DNA from: Brachionus plicatilis
Taxonomy: Eukaryota; Rotifera; Eurotatoria; Ploima; Brachionidae
Length of the DNA stretch: 64,000 nt
Direction of reading: 5' to 3'
Assembly: GCA_010279815.1 (NCBI GenBank)
Contig: QEOQ01000214.1
Coordinates: 285,337-349,336 of the forward strand
The notes under the pieces were generated by a model. That model was given only the letters and a program-made list of their open reading frames with translations, searched no databases and was not told where the DNA came from. The position numbers and the translations under genes were made by a program. This document shows, in pieces, positions 31,634 through 41,955 of this stretch. How positions within the stretch are numbered: position 1 is the first letter of the stretch; each line of letters opens with the position of its first letter.

Positions 31634-33503
31634 TTATTCGAAATTCGGATCCTCAAGTGTGACTGTAATAGTTCTTTTAATGCGTGGTTGAGATCCGGCT
31701 TTTTGTAAATTTACTAAACTTTTATGAATACTTCTCACATTGTCCATAGAAATACCATGTTGTTCCAAATCTAAATGAACGCCTATAGATCTCAAGTTTT
31801 TCAAACTCTTTTCTGTTTTGCGCTGTATGGGAGTCTTTTGGGCCCATTTTTCCACTTCACCCGAACAAAATAAAATAGCCGACAAGGCAGATATAAAGTA
31901 CATGGCAGCCGAAATAAAAAACACAATTCTCCATTCAGATTGTAATTTCTAAAATATTTTTAATTTTTTTAATAAACTTTTATTTTTTAAATAATTATTT
32001 TTATTTACATTTTTTGTTATCACTCCAACTAAATAAGGACTGATAATGCCTGGTATGGTGGCAAATGTGTTGGAAATACCGAACACAATTCCTGCATATC
32101 CAGCAGCTACATCATTCGAGTTTACCATAAAGCCTGCTCCATAGCCAAATCCAGTAAACGCAAGACCTATGGATAGCATAACAACACCAACAGCCGGTTC
32201 TCTACAACTCACAAATGCCAACCCAATTACAGCTCCCATTGGAACTAGATTTGCCAAACAATTGGTTATTTTCCTCAAAATTGTGCGATTAATTCTAGTC
32301 TTGCGAATAACAACATCTGCTAAGTTACTAGAAATAATTGTTACAATTCCGAAGCACAAATACGGAACTGCTGACAATAGACCATTCTAGGAAAATTATT
32401 TAAACAAAGCTTTTGTCTAAAATTAATAAAAAATATTTTTACAGATTTTATGTCGAATTTGAGCACATCTTTCATATAAGTTGGTATATTTGTCAAAAAT
32501 GTATACGTACCCCCTTTTTCGACAAAAATATGAATAAAATTTGAAAATAAAAATTTCTAAAATTAATTTTATTACAATTGTTACAAAAATGAGTGACAAA
32601 AATTGATAAACAAGCCTTACTACTAAATATTGACTTCCAAGGCGTATCCTAATATAAAAAATAATTAATTATTAATTAAATTAGTTAATAATTACTTACA
32701 CTTAAAGACTCGTGTTCATTATGAGATGAAACAATTTCCTCAGTTTCTCTTAAAATAAAATTTTTTTCCTTCTCATTTATAAATCGATTAGTAGCCGGAG
32801 AATCTGAGCTGAAAATGAACCAAGCAACACACCAGACAATACCGGCAATGCCGAATATGTAAAATATAGATCCCCATCCACCATCAAACCCATTCACACA
32901 CAAAAAGCCTCCTAGTGGTAGCGCAACAACACTGCCTGCCTGTGAGCCAGAATTTCCAAAGCCAATTAGTTTTGAGCGTTCGGCCGGCGGAGTCCACTGT
33001 GTCCATAGAGATGCCATTGCCGGCCACATCACCCCTTGTGCTAGGCCAGTAATAATTCTCAAAACTATCAAAATTGCATAATGACCTTTGGCCCCGATTG
33101 GCATCAAAAGAGTAGCAACTGATGAAATGCCAACACCGACTAAAATGACCACTTTGCTGCCAAACCGCATTGAAAGCCAGCCACCTGGAATTTCTGTGAT
33201 CAAATAGCCCCAAAAAAAAGATGCCAAAACAAGACCTTGGACATCCGCTGACCACTCAAATGGTCCGTCATCTTCGCCACTTATTTTTTCCAGATCAAAT
33301 AGACAATTTTCGTCTTGGGCACTTTCGTATGATGAATTATATTCAGTTTTGGTACTTGAGAGCCAAGTGTTGTTCACCATGCAGACAATTCCAACTGAAA
33401 GGTCCACTTTGTGCATGTACTGGATTGTGTAGGCAAAAAATACCAACACAGCTATCATAAAGCGACAGCTAATGATAAATGGAGGACCGTTTGGACCGAA
33501 CAT
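31634..33503 (-). CDS. SLC17-family anion/phosphate transporter (sialin/VGLUT-like, MFS)
   Basis: Five exons on the minus strand: 33503-32700, 32648-32576, 32513-32443, 32386-32009 and 31948-31634. All phases agree, giving 546 aa. Introns are 51-62 bp. Diagnostic features: TM1 then KVDLSVGIVCMVN, the MFS loop GGWLSMRFGSKVV, the long block GVMWPAMASLWTQWTPPAERS, and HFCNNWGTYTFLTNIPTYMK formed exactly at the exon 2/3 junction. About 12 membrane helices. SLC17 members move organic anions (sialate, glutamate, nucleotides, phosphate) with H+ or Na+ across lysosomal, vesicle or plasma membranes; the substrate cannot be told from sequence alone. The C-terminal tail is about 70 residues, hydrophilic. 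Confidence 0.92.
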
Positions 33504-35183
33504 TTTCAAAATTTATTTAACAAAAAATATCAAATAATAAAATTTAATTCTACTTTATTTATATCAGAATATTTGAAAAAAATTAACTTAAAACTGGTTT
33601 TTGAAGCGAAAAAAGTGCGTTTCTTTTTGTCACTCGTTTAATAAAACTTTTATTGAATAACTCTGAATAGAATATTTTCAACAAGTTAAGTGATTTTATT
33701 TTTTTATTTACATTATCTCTAAAAACCTTGCTAAAATGAATCAGCCCGTTAATCAAGGTATCTTGTAACCCTAGCAAAAAATTCGCATAATTGTATTTAA
33801 AAACATAGACTAAATCCGGTAAACAAAAAAGGTATATACCAAAAGAACCCAGACAAAGCTAGTCATCTTGTTTTTATTGTCTGGAAAAAAGTGTTTTTTC
33901 AAATTAAAAAAATTAATTTTTTTTTATTAAAGAAAAAAATTATTCTAAATTCAAAATTAAATGTTATTTCTTTTTTTAAAGTGTTTTCTGGAAATTTAAC
34001 AAGCTAAATATGAGTATTGCATCATCACAACAGATTCTTGATTTATTTTTGAAAAAAATTTTTTTTCTGAAATTTTTAGAAAATAATTTTCTTCTTGGAT
34101 TTTAGGTGGCTCGACATTGGGGAAAAAAGAGTTTTGGATTGCATATTTTTTTTAATTTTTATAAAATTAAAAATTTATTCTAAAAAAAATAATAAAATAA
34201 TTTTCTGAGGCTATCCAACAGAATAAATAGGAATCTTCATTTTCAAAATTTATTCAACAAAAAATATGGAATAATATCCAGTAACTTTTTTTTTATTCTA
34301 AAAAATTACAATAGTTTAAAAAATATGTCAATTTTCCTCCAAAATAGTTATTTGATATGAGAGATAAGATGATAAACTAAAATTTCTAGTGAGGATGATA
34401 AGCTGGATATGATAAAAAGTGATACGAAAAGGAAAAGAAGATCAAAGGCGTGTTAATTATAAAAAAATGGAAACTATTTTAAAATATTGAAAAAACAATG
34501 AAAATTTTTCTTGAAATTAACAGTATTTTAAATGTTATGATGCCCAGGCTCAGAGGCTCATAACATTACAGGTACTCTGGCTGCTACAGTTGGGCGTTTT
34601 TATTGGGGCTCTGGCCTAGGTTCCAGCTTGTGGGTTTCCACGCAGCAAAATTACTTCTACTAAGGTTCACGAAATTCAAAACTTTAGTGCTATCTGAATT
34701 TCACATTTTTGACTCAAAATTCGTAATCTACGCCCTCAAAAACCTCAGAAAAAAAATTTTCTGCACCCAGGGTTCCAAAAATAGCAAACCTTTTAAAAAG
34801 TTGTTGTTCTTTAAGACTCAAAATCTCAAAGATAAAACTTAAAAATATTAAAAAAGTATATATATTCTGAAAGAGCATAAAATTCTCTACATGCTACGTT
34901 AATTTAGAGAAAAAAAAAAGGGTGTGGCGGTTTTTGTTGGCTAAAAAAAGGAAAAAAATGTGTTTTTTCTGGTTTAAATCGTATCTCCTCCGAGATCAAT
35001 TATGACCCGATTTATTTTTTTTTTTAAAAAATCTTGACAAAATTCTGAGCAAATCTATGGTTTTAATTTTTTATTTTATTGCTTTATTTTTCTTAAAAAA
35101 TCTCTTTAAATCATGTGATTTTTAGCAAATTTGTCAAATTTGTATTCTTTTAATAGAATTTTTAGATTAAACTAAAGAATTCG
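33504..35183. other. Long intergenic stretch, no gene recognised
   Basis: AT-rich. 34540-34650 is noticeably richer in G+C (GGCTCTGGCCTAGGTTCCAG) and may be a piece of an unidentified repeat. An open frame at 34603-34842 shows no protein-like pattern. Confidence 0.4.
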
Positions 35184-35658
35184 AAATTTTTAGGTGCTCA
35201 ACTGCTGTTTTTTTCGATTTTCCTGAAAAATATGCTTTTAGAACCTACCGTATGTCGGACCATTATTGTATCCTACTAAACACCGCCAATATCGTCTAAT
35301 TAATTTTTTTTGAAATCTCAAAACCCAAATACTTTTCTTTTGCTTCGGCTAAAACTTCCATCATTCTTGGAAATGTCTGATTTGTTCTTGCTCAAATATG
35401 CTGTTTTAAATAACACCAAAGACCTTCTATAGGATTGAGCTCAAGATGAAATTTAGACGAAAAAACAACTTTATGTCCATATTTTATAGCTAATATCTCA
35501 AGATTGCTTTCAGTGTGAAAAGCTGGATGCTTAGAAAAAATATGTTTCGATATTGGCGGTGTTTAGTAGGATACAATAATGGTCCGACATACGGTAGGTT
35601 CTAAAAGCATATTTTTCAGGAAAATCGAAAAAAACAGCAGTTGAGCACCTAAAAATTT
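35184..35658 (-). mobile_element. TIR transposon relic: 111-bp inverted repeats around a DDE transposase 3' fragment
   Basis: Arms 35184-35294 and 35548-35658 are near-perfect inverse complements over 111 bp (TTTTTAGGTGCTCAACTGCT.. at one end). The 253-bp interior on the minus strand reads HPAFHTESNLEILAIKYGHK, then SSKFHLELNPIEGLWCYLKQ, with one in-frame TGA after it. This is the C-terminal portion of a DDE_3-type transposase, with the LNPIE motif carrying the third acidic residue. The element therefore looks like an internal-deletion derivative of a Tc1/mariner-like (or related DDE_3) transposon. Confidence 0.8.
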
Positions 35659-37537
35659 TAATTTTTTGTTTAAGTAGTCATTACTTAATAAAAAAACATT
35701 GTTGGATAGTAACCGTGAATCTACTCAGTTTTAGATGGTAATGGGTTTTTTTTACCTAAATGGATGTACCAACAAAAAAATAAATCTTTAAAATAGAATT
35801 AATTTTTTAAAGATTAAAATTGACTATTTTTCATAGGAATAATCTGTTATTTTATTTTTTTTTGTTATTTTTTTAATTTTATTTGTCTTATTTTAAAAAA
35901 TCAATCAGTCGAATGTAAAATTTTCTTTTATTTTGTGTTTAAATAATGTTTATTTTAATAAATTAGTCAGGAGTTAACTAAAAATCATAGCTATTTCTTT
36001 TAACGCCACATCATTAAAGAAGTTGTTGTTAATAGTTTATTTATATTAAAATAAGGCTCCGAGTAATTAAACTCCTTTCGCCAAGTTTAAATTTTTTCTA
36101 ATTTTTAGTAAATGTAAATGTAAAAGTTTAGGTAAAAATTTGTGAATAAAACAGAAATTTAGCTTGTGTGGTACATATTTATAAGAATAGAACATGTGAG
36201 AAATAATTTGGAAAATTAATTTCTACCATTCTGTAGATTCCATATTGGAGAAAATCTATCCCATACTTTACCTAGCAACATATTATTCTTTATATTAGAA
36301 AATTGTGATGGCTTAAATAGTCTAATATGATTTAATTCACAACTATATTTAAAAAATACTTTTCAGTTTTTTAATGGTTGTATTGGAGTAAAAATCTTCG
36401 CCATGTTAAAAGATTTGTATACGAGGTTGGGAGGAGTTTCTGTGTTTTTTAGTCGAATTATTTAAAATTAATCTATTGCTTAGTAGTTAATTAATTAAAA
36501 AAAGTGCGAATTTAATTTGATTAATTTTTTGAAAATTTTTTATTAAAAAGCACAATATTAAGGGTAATATAAATTAAATTGATTTTATAGTTTTTGAGTA
36601 AACTAAAAAGAACGCTCTTAGAACAAACTCAATAATTTCTTTTCACCTCTAAAATGGTCAATTGCTTACCAAATTTATCCTAGATATTATCCATGAAAAA
36701 TGCATAAAACTTTAGATGGTACCCTTTAAAGTTCTCTTATCAAATAATTGTTCATATTCTATGAATCATTAATTTATAACTTAATTATTCCATTCTCTCG
36801 TGACCCCAAATTTATTTGCATTTTAACTTAATTTACTTTTTTTAATTTGTTTCTTAAAAGAAAGAACAAAAAACTAAATAATCAAAGATTTTTATCGGAA
36901 CAACTTTGGAAGTACATCTCTTAAAAAAAATCATTAGTGTGGTAAGCTTAATTAAAGAAAGAAATGGAAAACAAGAAAGTTGAAGAAATATACTAAAATT
37001 TTTAAATATTAGCAAGAAATCAATATTAAATTCTCAAGCACTTTAGAAAGCTGATTATTTAAACTGATAAATTAATAAATTTAAGAAATTTTAAAAAAAA
37101 ATGGAAATAAAATTGTCTAAACTATTTTAATAAGATGGGAAAAAATCCACTCTCAAGCAGGATTTTTTTTTTTGGAATAAAAATAAATAATTTACTAAAA
37201 AAATGAGATTAATTTCAACTTTGGTCACAAATAAAGACGCTTTATTTTTTAAAATTTATTAAAAAAAGTCATTGTTTCATCCTTCTTTTAATTGATTCTT
37301 CTAAAATCTTTATTTGAAAACTTTAAAAAACAAATTTAAAATCGACATTTGGTTAGAAAATATCCAAGCAATTATAATTTGGCAACGAACTCAATGTATT
37401 TCAAGACACTTGAAAAATAATTAAAGTTAAAGCTTGAACAAAATTACAATTTTTTAGCTAAAGAATGTTTTTTTTTCAAGGATTTGTTTTTTTTTTTAAT
37501 AAAAATATTTAAAAATATTTGTACGTAAATTTTTTGT
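35659..37537. other. Long AT-rich intergenic stretch
   Basis: No gene seen. 36031-36080 shares about 50 bp (AATAGTTTATTTA .. GAGTAATTAAACTCCTTTCG) with 59724-59777 in the RalGAP-beta intron, indicating an old dispersed repeat. Confidence 0.4.
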
Positions 37538-38030
37538 CACCCTCCTATTTTTTCATCCGGGCTTGGGACCGGCATACGGCATAGTTATGACGGCGTCTTC
37601 CCCTAAGAAGCACGTGGGACGTTCATCATAAACAGCGCCACTCATCCGAGCACTTTTAATTTGGCTGCGAACTCGGCTACTATTTAGACTAGCTTGGAAC
37701 CACAAACCAAGCGACATTCTCAATTTAGAAAGAAAGAATGCCTTAACTTTAGTGCTTCCAAAGTTACGGCTATCCAAAGAGGGTCAGCTGTAAAACAAGT
37801 TCTCGCTCTGCTAAGATTCTATACTGGATGATGGTCAAGCCAGCGGCACCCTCATACGACAAGACTAGGACAAAGACCCGTAGATCTATGTACCCGTAAT
37901 ACAGCTCTTCTTCAGACTCGTAGAAGACCACATAGTGTGGCTGCCACCACCCTCCTCTTTTCTCATCCTGGGCTTGGGACCGGCTTACGGCAGAGTTATG
38001 GTGGCTTCAGTCAAGGACAAAATTCGATAT
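37538..38030. repeat. GC-rich islet with direct terminal repeats
   Basis: About 490 bp of near 45-50 percent G+C in a region near 25 percent. About 60 bp at its start (37541-37602, GGGCTTGGGACCGGCATACG) recurs at its end (37948-38012, GGGCTTGGGACCGGCTTACG), 408 bp apart. No frame looks coding. It could be 1.15 units of a tandem array, a terminal-repeat element or foreign DNA. Confidence 0.6.
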
Positions 38031-38140
38031 ATACCAATTATTCGATTATTCGATTATTCAACTCTAGGACTATTCGATTATTCGATTATTCAACTCTAGG
38101 ACTATTCGATTATTCGATTATTCGACTATTAAATGATTGT
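38030..38140 (+). repeat. Minisatellite with about 32-bp unit
   Basis: Tandem TATTCGATTATTCGATTATT-CAACTCTAGGAC units, about three copies, immediately after the GC-rich islet. Confidence 0.85.
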
Positions 38141-38147
38141 TAAATTT

Positions 38148-38819
38148 TCAAGGAATGTTCAAAGCTTTCAATCTGCTTTTGTAAGGTTTGTTACTAATAG
38201 ACGATACCATTTTCGTCGCTCTGCACTGTATCCTTTCAACATTCTTACAACAGACAGGCGCCGCAAATTGCAAAAATGAAAGAACAAAAGTTAAATACAG
38301 AAATCTAAATAACTTACAAACAAAACAAGCAAATGATTTCTTAATTCGACCTAAAATTTGATTTTCTTTTTTTGTAACCTTTATCACTTGATTTTTCCAT
38401 TTCAGATTTGAATTGAAAATAACTCCAACATCTCTTTCGGTTTTTGACGTAGCTTGCTTCTTACTATTGATAGAGTAAGAAAAATTTATGTTCCTATGAC
38501 CATAATGTATGACCACATATTTTAATGTATTGAAGAGAAGAAGCCAATCTTGAGTCCGCTTGAAAACTAAATCTAAATCTGATTGAAGTTTCGCTACACT
38601 CATTTCAGATACCATTTGTGAGAACATTTTAGTATAATCTGCATATATTTTGACAACTTCATTTTGATAAATCATTGTAAATAAAACGAACAATAGAAGA
38701 CCAATCACTAACCAATGTGGCACACCACTTAAAATCTTAACCCAATCCTTTAACAACTCGCTATTTTCTATTTTTCTGGAAAGCTTCAATCCATTTAAGT
38801 GCCAGACCATCAAAACCAT
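38148..38819 (-). pseudogene. LINE reverse-transcriptase fragment, catalytic box mutated
   Basis: On the minus strand 223 codons with LSGVPHWLVIGLLLFVLF (from the PQGSVLGPLLF block), KIYADYTKM where YADDT is expected, and RDVGVIFNSNLKWKNQV typical of the LINE thumb. Loss of the second Asp and truncation at both ends show it is inactive. It is a different lineage from the copy at 4930. Confidence 0.75.
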
Positions 38820-38877
38820 ACGCTAAGTTACTGAACATTTAAAAATTTGTGAATTAAGTTAAATTAAAAAAGGCTTC

Positions 38878-40320
38878 AAATTTTATTTTGTAAGATACTC
38901 TTGATGATATTAAAAAGGCTCTGGAAGAATTACCCTCTTCTAGCTCACCTGGTTTCATTGGGATACACTCAAAAATTTTGAAAAGTCTTCGTGAGATATG
39001 TATTCCCATTCTACATAGTATTCCAGATGACCGGAAATTAGCTTTAGTAAACCTTTTATATAAGAATAAATGTGACATATCAGACATTAATAACTATAGG
39101 GCTTTATCTGTTTTATTGCCAATTTCTAAAATATTTGAAAAACTTTTGGCGAAGCAGATAAGCTTTTATTTTGAGTCAAACAATATTTTTTTAATGGTTA
39201 GCATGGTTTTAGATCTGGACATTCCTGTCAAAGGGCTGTTACATGGATACCTAAGTGATTTAAATTTTGCGAGAGATAATAAATTAACAACTCTTTGCTT
39301 ATTTATTGACTTTAAAAAAGCCTTTGATGTGATAATCTTCTTCTTTTAAAACTGTTTTACTATGGCTTTGATAATGAGTCATTGGGCCTGCTTTTTAATT
39401 ATTTTACAAATAGATCACAAATAGTTCGAATTCTCTTAAATTAGGAATTCCACAAGGGTCAGTTCTAGGCCCTCTTCTTTTTCTTATTAATGACCTTCCC
39501 TTTCTTTTAAAGAAATTTAGTGTTTCGATGTTTGCCGATGACACAACAATTAGTTATTCTGAAAAGAGCTTAGAGACTGTATTAGCTAATTTTCAATTGT
39601 CTTTTAATATTGTAAATGATTGGTGTTTTTACAACAAGGCCGATATTAATTGATCAAAAATATTTTGTGAGATTTTTACTAAAAGAAATATTATTATTCC
39701 TGAAACAATAAACTTAGGTGGAATAGAAATCAGTATTTTAAGTTTCATGATTGATCATAATTTAAATTTCTCTAAACAAGCTTGTTACATGTCTCTTGAT
39801 GTAAATAAGAAATTGTTTAATATTAAAAGACTCTTTTTTTTGTCAACTTCTGTTAAAGCTCAATTTTTCAAAACATGTATTCTACCTTATTTTGATTATT
39901 GTTCAATTCTTCTGTGTTATTTTTCTATAGATGCAATAATTAAACTTGCTAAAAGTTATTATTTTTCTATTTTTAAACTGTTTAAGTTCAATTTTGAAGT
40001 GAATAACTTTAATGATGTTAATAATTTTTTGGAAAAATATGGGTTTTATTCTTTTCAGCATAGATTTTTAGACATGATGTTATCATTCTCTTTTAAGACA
40101 TTATTCTATCATAACTCGCCTGAGAATTTAAAAGATAGACTTATCAAAAATGACTCAAGAAATTTGAGCGCTAATTTAAAGAATAGTGCGAACCTAATTG
40201 AATCAACAGTGGCGAAAAATAAATTGGATTTTTTTATTCTAGATTGATAAATAGCTTTGCGATCAAAAGATCAATGCTGAAGTATTCAACATTCAAGCAA
40301 TAATATCAATTTCAATAAAA
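38878..40320 (+). pseudogene. Decayed LINE RT, same family as the copy at 4.8-6.4 kb
   Basis: Successive frames: 38890-39348 (DDIKKALEELPSSSSPGFIG, DINNYRALSVLLPISKIFEK, CLFIDFKKAFDV), about 39430-39650 (GIPQGSVLGPLLFLI, MFADDTTI), and 39747-40247 (NFLEKYGFYSFQHRF, as in the other copy). Frameshifts lie near 39200, 39350 and 39650, with a stop near 39650. The FADDT box survives in this copy. It lies 5' to 5' with the preceding minus-strand fragment. Confidence 0.8.
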
Positions 40321-40426
40321 GTATTAATTTGATCTTTATTGACTTTGTAAAAAAATTTAAAAAATTGATATACATTTTTCAATGTTTTATTGTTTTCATA
40401 AAAATTAATTATTTTTTAAAATTTTT

Positions 40427-40805
40427 GGTATTGTGAAATTCAAGTACAAAATGAACAAAAATTCTTCCTTTTTTGGTAAATTAAAAATAAAGATAATAGA
40501 ATTTTTTATAAAAAAAAATGCAATATTGTGCAACATACTCTGTTCCACTTTTTAACCTTAAAAAATCTTTATTTTCTTTATTTTTAGTAAATCAAATCAA
40601 AAATTAATTTAAATTCTATTGATGTTGTATTCATTGTCCTATTTAACCTCTGAAAAATTATTTAAAGTATAAAAAGGCGCAACAAAGTATGTTGCACTAT
40701 ATTGCAGCATTTTTAAAAAAAAAAATTTAATTATCTTTAATTAATTTTAATTTACCAAAAAAGGAAGAATTTTTTGTTCATTTTGTACTTGAAATTCACA
40801 ATACC
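40427..40805. mobile_element. MITE family 'B', full-length copy
   Basis: Begins GGTATTGTGAAATTCAAGTA and ends TACTTGAAATTCACAATACC, near-perfect terminal inverted repeats of about 50 bp including AAAAATTCTTCCTTTTTTGG. Interior carries GTGCAACATACT/AGTATGTTGCAC inverted blocks, recalling family A. Another copy is at 54784-55095, with halves at 52345-52473 and 60600-60662. Confidence 0.85.
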
Positions 40806-41034
40806 TAATTTTTTTTATTTTGTAAAAATCTTTATTTAAATATTAATAAATTTTATTTGTATTAAATAAATGAAGTGTTAATCAGTCGGTTACGATGGTG
40901 CCCTATTTTATTTTCTAGTAAAAATGAAGAAAATTAAAAAATTTAATATTTTTTTTAGTAGCTTTCGGTGGAAAAAAAAATCACTCTTCTTTTTAGTTTT
41001 TATTAAAAGAAATTAAAAAAAAATTATAAAAAAT

Positions 41035-41592
41035 TTAAAAAGGTGCAAAAAGATTTCTATATTTTTCATATTTAGTACATCCGGCTATGAATTCTTGGCG
41101 AGTAAGCCGACCGTCTTTGCTCCGGTCAATATCATCAAATATTTGTTTTGAAGTCAAGTATGGATCATCGTTGATGCTTTTCATGCTAAATACCAATCTA
41201 AGCATTCTGGACAATTCCCATGGAGTTATATAATTCGATTTGTCCATGTCATAAATGTCAAAGAGCCAATTTAGTTTGTCTTTTAGTGAACCCTTAGACC
41301 GGATCCAGAACGCGATCAAAAATTCGCTAAAATCAATATAACCATTGTTGTCTGTATCAAAAGCACTGAAAACATGTTCACAAAAGCTATCCTCGGCTTT
41401 TGAATCTCCTGGTATTAAACTTTTATAAAATTTCACAAAACTGGCCTTGTTCAATTGGTTATTTGGACACTTTTGCCGAAATTCCTCGTACCATTCAAGT
41501 ATTTGGTTTCGGTCAAAGTCTGTATTGGCAGCAATAAACTCTATGTCATCTTCGCTTAAATTTTTTTTTGCAGAATCTCGTCTGTAATTCAT
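41035..41592 (-). CDS. Neuronal-calcium-sensor-type EF-hand protein
   Basis: 185 aa, single exon, ATG at 41592. Order of motifs as in the NCS/recoverin family: a degenerate first EF-hand around CPNNQL, then loops DTDNNGYIDFSE, DMDKSNYITPWE and DRSKDGRLTRQE. The second loop is followed by FLIAFWIRSKGSLKDKLNWL. NCS proteins are Ca2+ sensors acting on channels, receptors and kinases, usually in neurons. Oddity: the start is MNYR, with no Gly2, so the usual N-myristoylation switch is absent. The third loop has Ser-Asn in place of the usual Asn/Asp-Gly. Not assignable to one subfamily. Confidence 0.88.
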   Translation of the reverse strand: MNYRRDSAKKNLSEDDIEFIAANTDFDRNQILEWYEEFRQKCPNNQLNKASFVKFYKSLIPGDSKAEDSFCEHVFSAFDTDNNGYIDFSEFLIAFWIRSKGSLKDKLNWLFDIYDMDKSNYITPWELSRMLRLVFSMKSINDDPYLTSKQIFDDIDRSKDGRLTRQEFIAGCTKYEKYRNLFAPF

Positions 41593-41955
41593 TTTGGAAA
41601 AAATTAAAAATAACTAAATCATAAAATAAAACTGCTCTATTGAAAATTTTTAAGAAAAATATAAAATCATTATAAATTTTAATTTTAATTTAAAGTGAAT
41701 AGCGAATTTACTCATGATAAAACATTAAGTCAAAAATCAGCTTTAATTTGTATAGTAATACTTTTTTTCTTATTGACTTAATCATTTATCATTGAATTAA
41801 TTAAAATTATAATAAAAAATCTCAAGTTTATTAATTTTTATTTTATGATCTCTTTTCGAATTAATATTTTTATTAGCTTAATTTGCAAGCATTTTTTTTT
41901 CTAATGAACTAAAAGTTTGTTAATTTATTTAATTAAAATTTATTCAAATTTTCAA

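Noticed and set aside
32884..33255. 123-codon minus-strand frame inside the SLC17 first exon
   Set aside because: An out-of-frame shadow; the transporter frame carries all family motifs.
34603..34842. 79-codon plus-strand frame in a slightly GC-rich patch
   Set aside because: Composition changes halfway into low-complexity AT sequence; no start context, splice sites or recognisable domain.
37538..38030. Hammerhead ribozyme or tRNA gene in the GC-rich islet
   Set aside because: No CUGAUGA core paired with GAAA, and no A-box/B-box pair in a clover-leaf arrangement could be found by eye.
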